DNA of 64,000 nt from Rhodobacterales bacterium (GCA_003249215.1 QKJR01000088.1:53177-117176); one strand, 5' to 3'. Shown: positions 26,735-37,232, counted from the first letter of the stretch. A program made the numbers and translations. The notes: generated from the sequence alone by a model not told the origin.

Positions 26735-27124
26735 TTATGCCGGCACCAGCGCGCCACCCGCGGCGTGCCAGTCATAAAGCCCGCCGATGTTGTAGACCGG
26801 CCCATAGCCCATCTGCAGCAGCATCTGCCCCGCGCCCTGGCTGCGCGCGCCCGAGGCGCAGTAGACGGCAATCGGCTTGCCCGCGGCCTGCGCGGCCTTC
26901 AGCTCGGGCAGGCATTCCGGGCTCGCCGGATCGCATTTCATCTTGAGCGACATCAGCGGCACATGCAGCGCGCCCTTGGCCTTGCCGCTCGCCCGCAGCT
27001 CGTTGCCGTCGCGCACGTCGATCAGAACGATCTCGCCCGCTGCGGTCTTGGCCACCGCCTCGCGCGCATCGAGCCGTTCGACACGGGCACCCGCGGGACC
27101 CGAGGGGCGAAGGAAGTTGAACAT
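26735..27124 (-). CDS. Rhodanese-like domain protein
   Basis: A single rhodanese domain of 129 residues, probably cytoplasmic. The catalytic Cys89 sits in YCASGARSQGAG, a six-residue active loop ending in Arg, as in sulfurtransferases that move sulfane sulfur. IVLIDVRDGNELRASGK is the usual first conserved region. Two further cysteines (64 and 71) lie in a CDPASPEC insertion. I start at ATG 27124 (MFNFLRPSG) with AAGGG upstream; the longer frame crosses the uvrA control region. It is divergent from uvrA. Confidence 0.86.
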   Translation of the reverse strand: MFNFLRPSGPAGARVERLDAREAVAKTAAGEIVLIDVRDGNELRASGKAKGALHVPLMSLKMKCDPASPECLPELKAAQAAGKPIAVYCASGARSQGAGQMLLQMGYGPVYNIGGLYDWHAAGGALVPA

Positions 27125-27297
27125 CTCTAACCCTTTCATGCCGGCGCGATCTCCCACGCCATTGAGGCTTGATGTGGCAGATCGCGCCGCTATTTCAAGG
27201 GCCAATGCCGCAGTGCCGCAAAAAATACATTCATGATCATGAATAAGTCTGCAATCTTGCCCAAGCACTGGGCAGTTCGGGAAGGTGCGGGCCGATC

Positions 27298-27312
27298 GTT
27301 CTTCTTTCGTTC
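27298..27312 (+). promoter_or_regulatory. LexA (SOS) box of uvrA
   Basis: GTTC (27298-27301), seven bases, GTTC (27309-27312) is the direct-repeat SOS box of Alphaproteobacteria, 74 nt before the uvrA ATG. uvrA is a classic LexA target, so the site is very likely real. Confidence 0.88.
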
Positions 27313-27323
27313 GCATATTTCGG

Positions 27324-27352
27324 TTGGAGACTCGGGCGTTCCACTCTATCTA
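27324..27352 (+). promoter_or_regulatory. Candidate uvrA promoter
   Basis: TTGGAG (27324-27329) and TATCTA (27347-27352) with an ideal 17-nt spacer. The SOS box ends 11 nt upstream of the -35, close enough for LexA to block polymerase. Confidence 0.6.
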
Positions 27353-27385
27353 GGGCGAGGAACCGGGACGCGTTCGAGGGGCATC

Positions 27386-30256
<2,871 letters not shown>

Positions 30257-30269
30257 CAGGTGACGGGCC

Positions 30270-30424
30270 GGGCTGGGGGGCTGCGCGCCCCCCTCTTGGC
30301 TTGCGCCAATTCACCCCCGCGGGATATTTGGATCAGGTTGAAGGGGCGAGATACCGCTTTGCCTTCAACCTGATGAAAATATCCCGGGGGTGAGGGCGAA
30401 GCCCGAGGGGGCAGCGCCCCCTGC
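30270..30424. repeat. Intergenic CCCGGGATATTT repeat, copy 5 (complete inverted repeat)
   Basis: The core 30311-30393 pairs TCACCCCCGCGGGATATTT with AAATATCCCGGGGGTGA, and inside these ATCAGGTTGAAGG with CCTTCAACCTGAT. Outer GGGGGGCTGCGCGCCCCCC and GGGGGCAGCGCCCCC hairpins flank it. It lies between convergent uvrA and a small secreted-protein gene. The left half is nearly identical to copy 7. Confidence 0.82.
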
Positions 30425-30450
30425 GCCCCCATCGCCCCTGCGCGGCCGGG

Positions 30451-30813
30451 TCACCGCGAGGTCGGCCCGACCACCTCGATCACCTTGGCGGTCGTGGCCG
30501 AGACCTTGTAGATCACGCGGTCCACGACATAGTAGCGCCAAGGCCCATCCACCGGCGGCAGGCCGTAGCGCGTCAGATCCATGAGCATCGAATGTTCGTA
30601 GACCGGGAAATCGGCACCCACCGGATAGGCCGGCGGGCGCGCATTGGCGAGCACCCAGCGGTTGCCCTCCTTGCAGAACCGGTCGCCCGTCGCCTTGAGC
30701 ACCCGGCACTCCGCGTCGGGGGTCGCCTCCGCCTCGGCGGGGGGCGCGGGCGTCTGGGCGCGCGCGATCCCCGGAAGCAGGACCATCATCAGAAGCAGCA
30801 GGGCAGGGCGCAT
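30451..30813 (-). CDS. Small secreted two-Cys protein A
   Basis: A 120-residue protein with a clear signal peptide (hydrophobic run to about residue 19, ARAQ cleavage). The mature part has two cysteines ten residues apart (ECRVLKATGDRFC) and a C-terminal segment RYYVVDRVIYKVSATT followed by AKVIEVVG. The same C-terminal pattern and Cys pair occur in the proteins at 30838 and 32432, so I treat these as relatives. The C-terminal motif is like that of DUF1236 or RcnB-type periplasmic proteins, but I cannot assign the family firmly. Function unknown. Confidence 0.75.
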   Translation of the reverse strand: MRPALLLLMMVLLPGIARAQTPAPPAEAEATPDAECRVLKATGDRFCKEGNRWVLANARPPAYPVGADFPVYEHSMLMDLTRYGLPPVDGPWRYYVVDRVIYKVSATTAKVIEVVGPTSR

Positions 30814-30837
30814 CGGCTCCTCGACGTTTGGCTCCGG

Positions 30838-31248
30838 TCAGTCGAGCACCGCGGCGACGGCACCGATCAGATTGAGGATCTCGCCGGTCTCGCGGTTCAC
30901 ACGGAACACATAATCATCCGAGCTCCAATAGGTATAGCGCGGATCGAGCCCATAGCGCCGCGGATCGCGGATCACGACGTAATCATGGGTGATCCGGTCG
31001 CCGGCGCGATAGGGCGGGGCCTTGCGCGCCTGACCCGGGGGCTGACAGCCGTTGTGCTTCTTGGCAAGGCCGGGCGGGCAGCCCTGCGCCACCTCGTAGC
31101 GGCCCCAATCGTCGTGCTTGCCGCCGTGCTTGCCTTTATCGCCGGCCAGTGCGGCGGCGGGGGCGAGGAGCAGGCTCGCGGCAAGAAGGGCGGGCAGCGC
31201 AGTGCCGCGGGGGGCAGTGCGGCGCGGGGTGATGCGGAACTGGGTCAT
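30838..31248 (-). CDS. Small secreted two-Cys protein B
   Basis: The 136-residue precursor has a basic signal peptide ending near ALAGD (about residue 35), then GCPPGLAKKHNGC (two Cys ten residues apart), a basic linker, and RYGLDPRYTYWSSDDYVFRV followed by NRETGEILNLIG. It resembles proteins A and C in layout: Cys pair, variable linker, closing motif. Similar proteins may carry a spurious excinuclease label in databases because of neighbouring uvrA; nothing here resembles UvrA. The ATG at 31248 is chosen over an upstream frame with no signal peptide. It is 24 nt upstream of protein A, same strand. Confidence 0.78.
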   Translation of the reverse strand: MTQFRITPRRTAPRGTALPALLAASLLLAPAAALAGDKGKHGGKHDDWGRYEVAQGCPPGLAKKHNGCQPPGQARKAPPYRAGDRITHDYVVIRDPRRYGLDPRYTYWSSDDYVFRVNRETGEILNLIGAVAAVLD

Positions 31249-31381
31249 GGCGGGTCTCCTTTCGCAAGGAAATGCCGCAAGGCTCCCTTCGGTTCCAGCC
31301 CGAGTTGCGGCCCGCCGCCGGAATGGCAATCCTCCGCCGAGGCAGAGGCGAGAGCCCGCCGACCCGCGGCAGGCCCACAGG

Positions 31382-31585
31382 TCACTTCTTCATCGGGCAG
31401 GTGTTGAGACCGAGGATCGAATAGAGCGGGCAGGTGCCGAGCAGGCCGGTGACCAGCGGCACGATCCCGATCAGATAGGCCCAGCGATAGGTCGCCTCGG
31501 TGTTGAGGAAGAACCCCGCGATCAGCGCGAGCCCGACGACAATCCGCAGGATCTTGTCGATGCCGCCGACATTGTTTTTGAACAT
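31382..31585 (-). CDS. DUF2892 (YgaP-type) membrane protein
   Basis: A 67-residue protein with two helices: KILRIVVGLALIAGFFL and YLIGIVPLVTGLLGTCPLYSILG. The start MFKNNVGGIDKILR and the GxCPLY pattern are DUF2892 hallmarks; this is the membrane part of YgaP-like proteins, often linked with rhodanese and sulfide or redox control. It lies 107 nt downstream of the Crp/Fnr gene on the same strand, with a palindrome between them. Cys51 and Cys63 are both in or near the second helix. Confidence 0.88.
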   Translation of the reverse strand: MFKNNVGGIDKILRIVVGLALIAGFFLNTEATYRWAYLIGIVPLVTGLLGTCPLYSILGLNTCPMKK

Positions 31586-31661
31586 CTCGTCTCTCCAGTC
31601 TGGAACTCCGGGCCCTCGCCCGGTGAGACACGAGACTACGCCGACTCGGGGCTCGCTGTCT

Positions 31662-31674
31662 GTGACAAGATCAC
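31662..31674 (-). promoter_or_regulatory. Candidate Crp/Fnr-type operator before the DUF2892 gene
   Basis: GTGA-N5-TCAC is a half-site pair of Crp-like character, 77 nt upstream of the DUF2892 ATG and just beyond the stop of the Crp/Fnr-family regulator. Spacing is one short of the Escherichia coli CRP N6, so it is only a candidate. Confidence 0.35.
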
Positions 31675-31692
31675 CCGGGGGGGCGGTTTCGC

Positions 31693-32370
31693 TCAGGCGC
31701 TGCCCGAGGCGGCGATCCGGCCGAGCGCCTCGGGATCGGTGAGCCGCACCGCGCCGCGCTCGGTGTGCACCCAGCCGCGCCGCGCGAAGGCGTCGAGCCG
31801 GCGCGAGACCACCTCGCGCGCCGAGCCGATCTGGGCGGCGATCTCGGCCTGGGTCGCCTGCACCCGGCCGGCTTCGGCGCGTTCGCACAGGAAGGCCGCG
31901 AGGCGGCATTCGACCGACTGGAACGAGACCCGCTCCATCAACTGGATCATGCCGCCCATCCGCTCGGCGAAGGCCGAGAAGATCATCTGGCGAAAGCCCG
32001 GGGCCTGATCCATCAGGCTCAGGAACATCGGTTTGGGGACCAGCGCGACGCGGCTCTCGGTCACGGTCACCGCTTCGGTCGAATAGATGCCCTCGCCGCC
32101 AAGCAGCCCGAGCGTCGTCTGCACGCAGCTCTGGCCCGGCTCGACCGCATAGAGCAGAAGCTCGCGCCCGTTCGCCCCGGTCAGGAAGACCTCGACGCGA
32201 CCGTCGAGCACGAGGGCGAAGCCCTCGACCGGATCGCCGGGCCGGAACAGCACCGCGCCGCGCGGCAGGGCCTGGGGCACCAGCGCGGCAAGGCGGGCCT
32301 GCGCCTCGGGGTCGAGCCCGGCGAGGGCGGGGGCGTTGCGGATCCAGTCGGGAAGGGTGTGCGCGGTCAT
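31693..32370 (-). CDS. Crp/Fnr family transcriptional regulator
   Basis: The 225-residue protein has a cyclic-nucleotide-binding beta roll (LFRPGDPVEGFALVLDGRVE, about 38-57), a long dimer helix, and a winged helix-turn-helix with recognition segment QAEIAAQIGSAREVVSRRL. It lacks the N-terminal cysteine cluster of FNR, so it does not carry the FNR iron-sulfur site; Cys residues are few. The ligand is unknown. It probably controls the DUF2892 gene just downstream. I start at ATG 32370 (MTAHTLPDWIR). The sequence matches regulators with VECRLAAFLCE-type helices. Confidence 0.87.
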   Translation of the reverse strand: MTAHTLPDWIRNAPALAGLDPEAQARLAALVPQALPRGAVLFRPGDPVEGFALVLDGRVEVFLTGANGRELLLYAVEPGQSCVQTTLGLLGGEGIYSTEAVTVTESRVALVPKPMFLSLMDQAPGFRQMIFSAFAERMGGMIQLMERVSFQSVECRLAAFLCERAEAGRVQATQAEIAAQIGSAREVVSRRLDAFARRGWVHTERGAVRLTDPEALGRIAASGSA

Positions 32371-32431
32371 GCTCCGGTTGTAGCCGCTCGCGCGCGGGGC
32401 GCAAGCGGCGGGGCGCCGCAGGGGCGGCACG

Positions 32432-32890
32432 TCAGTTGTTCAGCAGGCTGCTCGCGAGGCCGACGATGGCCACGATCGCAAGCGTGGTGTCGTCGACGCG
32501 CACGATCTGGTCGTCGACGACGCGGTAATGCTGATGCGCGGGCGGGGTCGGCAGGCGGCTTTTCTTGGCCTGCTGCACGACGGCACCGCCCTTCGCGTTG
32601 CCTCCGACGACCGGCCCTTTCTGGGCGGATTTCTGCGCTTTGGCCTGCGGCTGGGCCTTCGTCTGCGGTTGGGCCTTCGCCTGCGGCTGCGCCTTGCCGG
32701 GCGTTTGCGGCGCGGCTTTCGTGCCCTTGGCCTGCGGTTGCTGGTTGCACTGCAACTGGCCGTTTTGCAGCAGGACACAGCCTGCCGGCACGTTGGATTT
32801 GCCCTGCGCGAAAGCCATCGGGGCGGTCAGGCTCACGGCCATCGCGGTCAGCGCGGCGGTCAGGGTCAGGCGGTTGATATGGCGGGTCAT
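32432..32890 (-). CDS. Small secreted two-Cys protein C with a Gln/Pro/Lys linker
   Basis: The 152-residue precursor has a signal peptide ending near AFAQG (residue 29), a Cys pair (GCVLLQNGQLQC), a low-complexity linker of repeated QPQAKA and QPQTKA units, and the closing motif HQHYRVVDDQIVRVDDTT then LAIVAIVG. The motif aligns with proteins A and B. The linker looks like a slippage-grown repeat. The ATG at 32890 is right before the signal peptide. It stands upstream of the Crp/Fnr gene, same strand, with a 61-nt gap. Function unknown, periplasmic by inference. Confidence 0.78.
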   Translation of the reverse strand: MTRHINRLTLTAALTAMAVSLTAPMAFAQGKSNVPAGCVLLQNGQLQCNQQPQAKGTKAAPQTPGKAQPQAKAQPQTKAQPQAKAQKSAQKGPVVGGNAKGGAVVQQAKKSRLPTPPAHQHYRVVDDQIVRVDDTTLAIVAIVGLASSLLNN

Positions 32891-32984
32891 TGTTCTGCTC
32901 TCCTCGTTACGACAGACACGGGAGAGAAACGGCCCGGCGGGCGCCTTCCGTCGCGGGCAGGCGCGGGGCCTGCCCACAATCATG

Positions 32985-33032
32985 TGATCGGGCACGTGAT
33001 CGGGCACCTGATCGGGCGCGTGATCAGGTGCG
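32985..33032. repeat. Four tandem 12-bp repeats across the mmsB stop codon
   Basis: TGATCGGGCACG, TGATCGGGCACC, TGATCGGGCGCG and TGATCAGGTGCG follow one another. The last copy contains the stop codon of mmsB (TCA on the plus strand). Because 12 is a multiple of three, expansion keeps frame. Confidence 0.8.
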
Positions 33033-33896
33033 CCCGCGCGCCTCGAAGCGCGGCAGCATCGCCGAGAAATCGCGCCCGCGGCCGTCTTCCTCCTCGACGA
33101 ACCGGCCATAAAGCGCGGCGGCCATCTGCCCCATCGGCGTGTCGGCATCCGCGGCCTCGGCCGCCTGTTGCGAGAGCCGCAGGTCCTTGAGCATGAGTTC
33201 CGCCGCAAAGCCGGGCTTGTAGCCGTTGTCGGCGGGCGAGGTCGGGCCCACGCCCGGTGCCGGGCAATAGGCGTTCATCGTCCAGCTATAGCCCGACGAA
33301 GTCGAGACCACGTCGAACATCTTCTGCCGGTCGAGCCCGAGCTTGTCGGCGAGTGCAAAGGCCTCGCAGGTGGCGATCATCGTCACGCCGAGGATCATGT
33401 TGTTGCAGATCTTGGCGGCTTGCCCCGCGCCCGCAGCCCCGCAATGCACGGCCTTCTGGCCCATGATCTCGAAGAGGGGGGCGACGGTGGCGAAGGCGGC
33501 ATCCGTGCCGCCGACCATGAAGGTGAGCGTGCCCGCGGTTGCCCCGCCGACCCCGCCCGAGACCGGCGCATCGAGCGCCCCGAGGCCTGCCGCACCGGCC
33601 ATCTCGGCCACGGCGCGGGCGCTCTCGACATCGACGGTCGAGCAGTCGCAGAGCACGGCGCCGGGCGCCATCGCCGGGACCACCTCGGCCGCGACGGCGC
33701 GCAGGATCGCGCCGTTGGGCAACATGGTGATCACGACATCTGCGCCGCTGGCCGCCTCGGCGGCGGTGGTGGCACGGGCCGCGCCCGCAGGCGGGGCGGC
33801 GGCAAGGTCGAAGCCCACCACCTGATGGCCCGCGCGCACGAGGTTCGCCGCCATCGGCCCGCCCATGTTGCCAAGTCCGATAAATCCGATTTTCAT
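33024..33896 (-). CDS. mmsB: 3-hydroxyisobutyrate dehydrogenase
   Basis: MmsB oxidises 3-hydroxyisobutyrate to methylmalonate semialdehyde with NAD in valine breakdown. The 290-residue protein has the dinucleotide loop GFIGLGNMGGPMA, the substrate loop DAPVSGGVGGATAGTL and the catalytic Lys in GQAAKICNNMILG. The start at 33896 follows GGAGGACAC. The 3-hydroxyisobutyryl-CoA hydrolase gene ends 30 nt upstream on the same strand, so its product passes straight to this enzyme. The stop codon lies in a 12-bp tandem repeat. Confidence 0.93.
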   Translation of the reverse strand: MKIGFIGLGNMGGPMAANLVRAGHQVVGFDLAAAPPAGAARATTAAEAASGADVVITMLPNGAILRAVAAEVVPAMAPGAVLCDCSTVDVESARAVAEMAGAAGLGALDAPVSGGVGGATAGTLTFMVGGTDAAFATVAPLFEIMGQKAVHCGAAGAGQAAKICNNMILGVTMIATCEAFALADKLGLDRQKMFDVVSTSSGYSWTMNAYCPAPGVGPTSPADNGYKPGFAAELMLKDLRLSQQAAEAADADTPMGQMAAALYGRFVEEEDGRGRDFSAMLPRFEARGRT

Positions 33897-33926
33897 GTGT
33901 CCTCCCAAACGGTTGAGCCGCGCTCC

Positions 33927-34973
33927 TCAGGCGGCGAAGTCGATCTCCCAACCCCCGGGAAGGGGAGCGAGCAGGGCCTCGACCTCTGCCATCGGCAGGC
34001 TGTCGAGACTGTATTTCCACTGCGGGTTGCGATCCTTGTCGATGATCTGCGCGCGCACGCCTTCGAGGAAATCGGCCTCTTCCACGGCGCGGAAGGTGAA
34101 GCGGAACTCGTTCGAGAGCGCGGCGCGGATCGACGGATCGGCGCGGGTCATCCGCACGAGGCGCAGCGTCGCCTCCATCGAGAGCGCCGAATTGCGGCGG
34201 ATCACCTTGAGCGTGTCGGCGGCGAATTGCGTGCCCGCGGCCTCGAGGCTCGCCACGATCGCATGGATGTCGCGCCCGCCAAATCCCGCCTCGATCTGCG
34301 GCCGGCGGTCGGCGAGCTGGCCCTTGGTGGCGGGCACGCGCCCGCGCGGGATCACGGCGGGATCGCCGGTCGCGATCAACTCCGCCTTGACCGCCTCCCA
34401 CTCGCCCTCGGGCAGGTAGGTATCGGCAAAGCCCGCATAGAGCGCATCGGCCGCCCCGATCCGCCCGCCGGTGATGCCCAGATATTCGCCCACGCGCCCC
34501 GGCGCCTTGGCGAGGATGAACGTGCCGCCCACATCGGGGATCAGGCCGATCCCGGTCTCGGGCATCGCGATTTGCGTGGTGTCGCCGACGATCCGGTGGC
34601 TCGCATGTCCGCCGACGCCGACGCCCCCGCCCATCACGAAGCCCTGCATGAAGCTGACCACGGGTTTGGGATATTCCGCGATCTTGGCGTTCATCCGGTA
34701 TTCGTCGCGCCAGAAATCGCGCCCCGGCCGCGCATCGCCCGCGATCCCGGCGCGATAGACCGCGGCAATGTCGCCGCCCGCACAGAACGCCTTCTCTCCC
34801 ACCGCGTCGATCACGATCAGCGCCACGGCCGGATCGTCGCGCCAGGCGTCGATCGCCGTCTCGATCGCCATCGCCATGTCATGATCGAGCGCATTGAGCG
34901 CGGCGGGCCGGTTGAAGGTGATGCGGCCCGCACGACCCTCGATACGGGTCAGGATCCAGTCATCCGCCATCAT
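33927..34973 (-). CDS. 3-hydroxyisobutyryl-CoA hydrolase (crotonase family)
   Basis: A 348-residue crotonase-fold protein. AFCAGGDIAAVY, the oxyanion-hole segment, and PETGIGLIPDVGG, which carries the catalytic Glu, match 3-hydroxyisobutyryl-CoA hydrolase more than simple enoyl-CoA hydratases, as does the greater length (hydratases are near 260). It frees hydroxyisobutyrate in valine degradation. Its ATGATG start overlaps the stop of the acyl-CoA dehydrogenase gene (ATGA), showing translational coupling; the second ATG at 34970 is also possible. Confidence 0.9.
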   Translation of the reverse strand: MMADDWILTRIEGRAGRITFNRPAALNALDHDMAMAIETAIDAWRDDPAVALIVIDAVGEKAFCAGGDIAAVYRAGIAGDARPGRDFWRDEYRMNAKIAEYPKPVVSFMQGFVMGGGVGVGGHASHRIVGDTTQIAMPETGIGLIPDVGGTFILAKAPGRVGEYLGITGGRIGAADALYAGFADTYLPEGEWEAVKAELIATGDPAVIPRGRVPATKGQLADRRPQIEAGFGGRDIHAIVASLEAAGTQFAADTLKVIRRNSALSMEATLRLVRMTRADPSIRAALSNEFRFTFRAVEEADFLEGVRAQIIDKDRNPQWKYSLDSLPMAEVEALLAPLPGGWEIDFAA

Positions 34974-36115
34974 CCGCGCTCCGCAAGCAGGCTGCGGCCG
35001 ACGATCAGCCGCATGATTTCATTGGTGCCCTCGAGGATCTGATGCACGCGCAGATCGCGCACGATCTTCTCGATGCCGTAATCGGCCAGATAGCCATAGC
35101 CACCATGCAGTTGCAGGCATTGGTTGGCCACATCGAAAGCGGCGTCGGTGACATAGAGTTTCGCCATGGCGCAGAATTTCGTGGCATCCGGCGTGCCCTG
35201 ATCGAGCTTCCACGCCGCTTGGCGCAGGAAGGTGCGCGCCGATTGCAGCGCGACCTCCATCTCGGCGAGCCGGAATTGCAGCGCCTGAAACTGATCGAGG
35301 GATTTCCCGAAGGCTTTACGCTCGCCCATATAGGTGAGCGTGGCATTGAGCGCGGCCTGCGCCCCGCCAAGCGCCGAGGCCGCGATATTGATCCGCCCGC
35401 CGTCGAGCCCGGCCATCGCATAGGCAAAGCCGCGGCCCTCTTCGCCGATCAGGTTTTCGGCCGGAATGTCGCAATCGTCGAACTGCACCTGCGCAGTCGG
35501 CTGCGCGCGCCAGCCCATCTTCTCCTCGAGCGCCCCGAAGCTGAGCCCCTTGGTGCCCGCCTCGACCACCACGCAGGAAATGCCCTTCGGCCCGTCCTCG
35601 CCGCTGCGCACCATGCTCAGATAGCAATCCGAATAACTGCCGCCCGAGATGAAGGCCTTGGTGCCGTTGAGCCGCCAGCCATCATTGGTCCGCTCGGCCC
35701 GGGTGCGCAGAGCCGCCGCATCCGAGCCCGAGCCCGGTTCGGTCAGGCAATAGGAGAAGACCTTTTCCATGCTGCACAGGCCGGGCAGGAAGCGTTCCTT
35801 GGCCTCGGCACTGCCGAATTTGTCGATCATGCCGCCGCACATGTTGTGGATCGACAGGAACGATCCGACCGAGGGGCAGGCCATGGCCAGCGCCTCAAAG
35901 ACCAGCGTCGCATCGAGGCGCGTGAGCCCCGATCCGCCGTACTCCTCGGAGACATAGACCCCGCCGAGGCCGAGCTCGGCCACCTTGGCCCAGAGGCCGC
36001 GCGGGATCGTGCCCGCCGCTTCCCAGTCGCGGGCATGGGGAGCGATCTCGGACTGTCCGAAGTCGTGGGCCATGTCGAAGATGGCCTGCTGTTCCTCGCT
36101 CAACGCGAAATCCAT
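34970..36115 (-). CDS. Acyl-CoA dehydrogenase, probably isobutyryl-CoA dehydrogenase
   Basis: A 381-residue flavoenzyme that would oxidise isobutyryl-CoA to methacrylyl-CoA. It has FAD segments YCLTEPGSGSDAAALRTRA and KAFISGG, and the catalytic Glu in ILEGTNEIMRLIVGR, the C-terminal position used by short-chain and isobutyryl-CoA dehydrogenases. Linkage to mmsB and the hydrolase points to valine substrate. The start MDFALSEEQQAIFDMA at 36115 follows GGAGGAAACC. Palindromes CTTGCA-T-TGCAAG and TTTGCGCAAA lie 55 to 115 nt upstream. Confidence 0.9.
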   Translation of the reverse strand: MDFALSEEQQAIFDMAHDFGQSEIAPHARDWEAAGTIPRGLWAKVAELGLGGVYVSEEYGGSGLTRLDATLVFEALAMACPSVGSFLSIHNMCGGMIDKFGSAEAKERFLPGLCSMEKVFSYCLTEPGSGSDAAALRTRAERTNDGWRLNGTKAFISGGSYSDCYLSMVRSGEDGPKGISCVVVEAGTKGLSFGALEEKMGWRAQPTAQVQFDDCDIPAENLIGEEGRGFAYAMAGLDGGRINIAASALGGAQAALNATLTYMGERKAFGKSLDQFQALQFRLAEMEVALQSARTFLRQAAWKLDQGTPDATKFCAMAKLYVTDAAFDVANQCLQLHGGYGYLADYGIEKIVRDLRVHQILEGTNEIMRLIVGRSLLAERG

Positions 36116-36514
36116 GGTTTCCTCCCCGAAACGCCTGAATTGAACGCATGTTGAATTTCGCCCGGGAGGTCTTGCATTGCAAGGGCTCTGACGGGGGCAG
36201 CCCTGCAAAGCGGTGGTGCATTTGCGCAAAGCGTGCCGGGCTGCCGCGAGATCCGAGGGCGTGCATAAGGTGGGGGTGATTCGGCTTTTCGCCTTGTTTG
36301 CTTGCGTCGAATGGCGCGCAACGCCTCGTGAAATGCGGCGATTTCGCGGTAGTCGCGGGAAAATTTCGCGGAGCACCTGTCTAAAAGGATAAGTCCGCGC
36401 GGGAAAATGCGGTCGGCGGCGCAATCATTAACGAATTTACTTCGCGGCAAGCAGGGACATGCTACCTTGCCCCTGTAACGGCAGTTAAGCCGTCAACTGG
36501 TTGGGGGACCAATT
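36116..36514. other. Divergent intergenic region, isobutyryl-CoA dehydrogenase / VPLPA gene
   Basis: This 399-bp gap holds control signals for both genes. Beyond the palindromes listed separately it contains an AT-richer stretch (about 36360-36510). TTCGCG-N16-TACCTT near 36441-36468 could be the VPLPA-gene promoter. I see no small gene. Confidence 0.45.
36171..36230 (-). promoter_or_regulatory. Palindromes upstream of the isobutyryl-CoA dehydrogenase gene
   Basis: CTTGCA-T-TGCAAG (36171-36183) and TTTGCGCAAA (36221-36230) are perfect palindromes 56-115 nt upstream of the ATG. The TTGCA/TGCAA arms recur before mmsA, which suggests one regulator for both valine units. Confidence 0.5.
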
Positions 36515-37144
36515 ATGAAAGCCATGTTCATGGCCGCGACCTGTGCGGCCACTCTCTTTGCTGCCGGCTCCGCCTCGGCTGCGAGCTACACCTTTACCGA
36601 TGGTTCGGGTTATTACGACCTCGGTGGCGGTCTGACGGTCAACGTCTACGCCTACACCTACACCAGCGAAGATCCGCTGGTGCTCGAGGCTGCCTATCTC
36701 AACTTCAACAATTCGAACGGTTTCGGGATCGGCAACGGCTCGAGCCAAGACCCGATCGACTCGAAGGACGAGGAAATGCTTGTCTTCGTGTTCAACCAAG
36801 CGGTCACGGTCACCGGGCTCGACCTGAACCAGATCGACAAAAACGATCATATCGACCTCGTTGCGGACAATTCGCTTTTCGCTGACGATATCGACGGGGA
36901 GACCGTGAACGACGTTCTGTCGAGCTACCTCGCGACCTACACGATGTTCGGCATCGGGACGAACTACACCAAGGACGGCAAGGACTCGCAGGATCAGTTC
37001 CGCGTCGCGGGCATCACCTATAGCTGGGACGGCGACAACAACACCGGCGATCCCGGCGTGGTTCCGCTTCCGGCGACCGGCCTGCTGCTGCTGGGTGGCC
37101 TCGGCGGTCTCGCCGCGCTGCGCAAGCGCCGCAAATCGGCCTGA
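36515..37144 (+). CDS. VPLPA-CTERM exported surface protein
   Basis: The 209-residue protein has a signal peptide (to about residue 23, ASAAS) and a C-terminal sorting signal, VVPLPATGLLLLGGLGGL followed by a basic RKRRKSA tail. This VPLPA-CTERM tripartite tail is cut by an exosortase, and its carriers are linked to exopolysaccharide or surface display. The body is rich in Asp, Asn, Thr and Tyr, with no Cys, and resembles no family I know. It is on the opposite strand between valine genes, with its own strong terminator. Its amino acid and base composition are less GC-biased than its neighbours. Confidence 0.88.
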   Translation: MKAMFMAATCAATLFAAGSASAASYTFTDGSGYYDLGGGLTVNVYAYTYTSEDPLVLEAAYLNFNNSNGFGIGNGSSQDPIDSKDEEMLVFVFNQAVTVTGLDLNQIDKNDHIDLVADNSLFADDIDGETVNDVLSSYLATYTMFGIGTNYTKDGKDSQDQFRVAGITYSWDGDNNTGDPGVVPLPATGLLLLGGLGGLAALRKRRKSA

Positions 37145-37164
37145 TCAGGCCTCGAAACGAACGG

Positions 37165-37193
37165 AAAAGGCAGGCGTTTCGCCTGCCTTTTTT
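37165..37193 (+). terminator. Terminator of the VPLPA gene
   Basis: AAAAGGCAGGCG-TTT-CGCCTGCCTTTTTT is a perfect stem with a T-run, 20 nt after the stop. Confidence 0.93.
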
Positions 37194-37232
37194 CATTGCC
37201 GATCGCCTTCTGCGAAAGTCTTGCGTCATGCG

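Noticed and set aside
30838..31248. Excinuclease-type function for the secreted protein downstream of uvrA
   Set aside because: It has a signal peptide, no Walker motif and no zinc fingers; nearness to uvrA is the only link.
32985..33032. CRISPR array
   Set aside because: Four 12-bp units without spacers are a simple tandem repeat.
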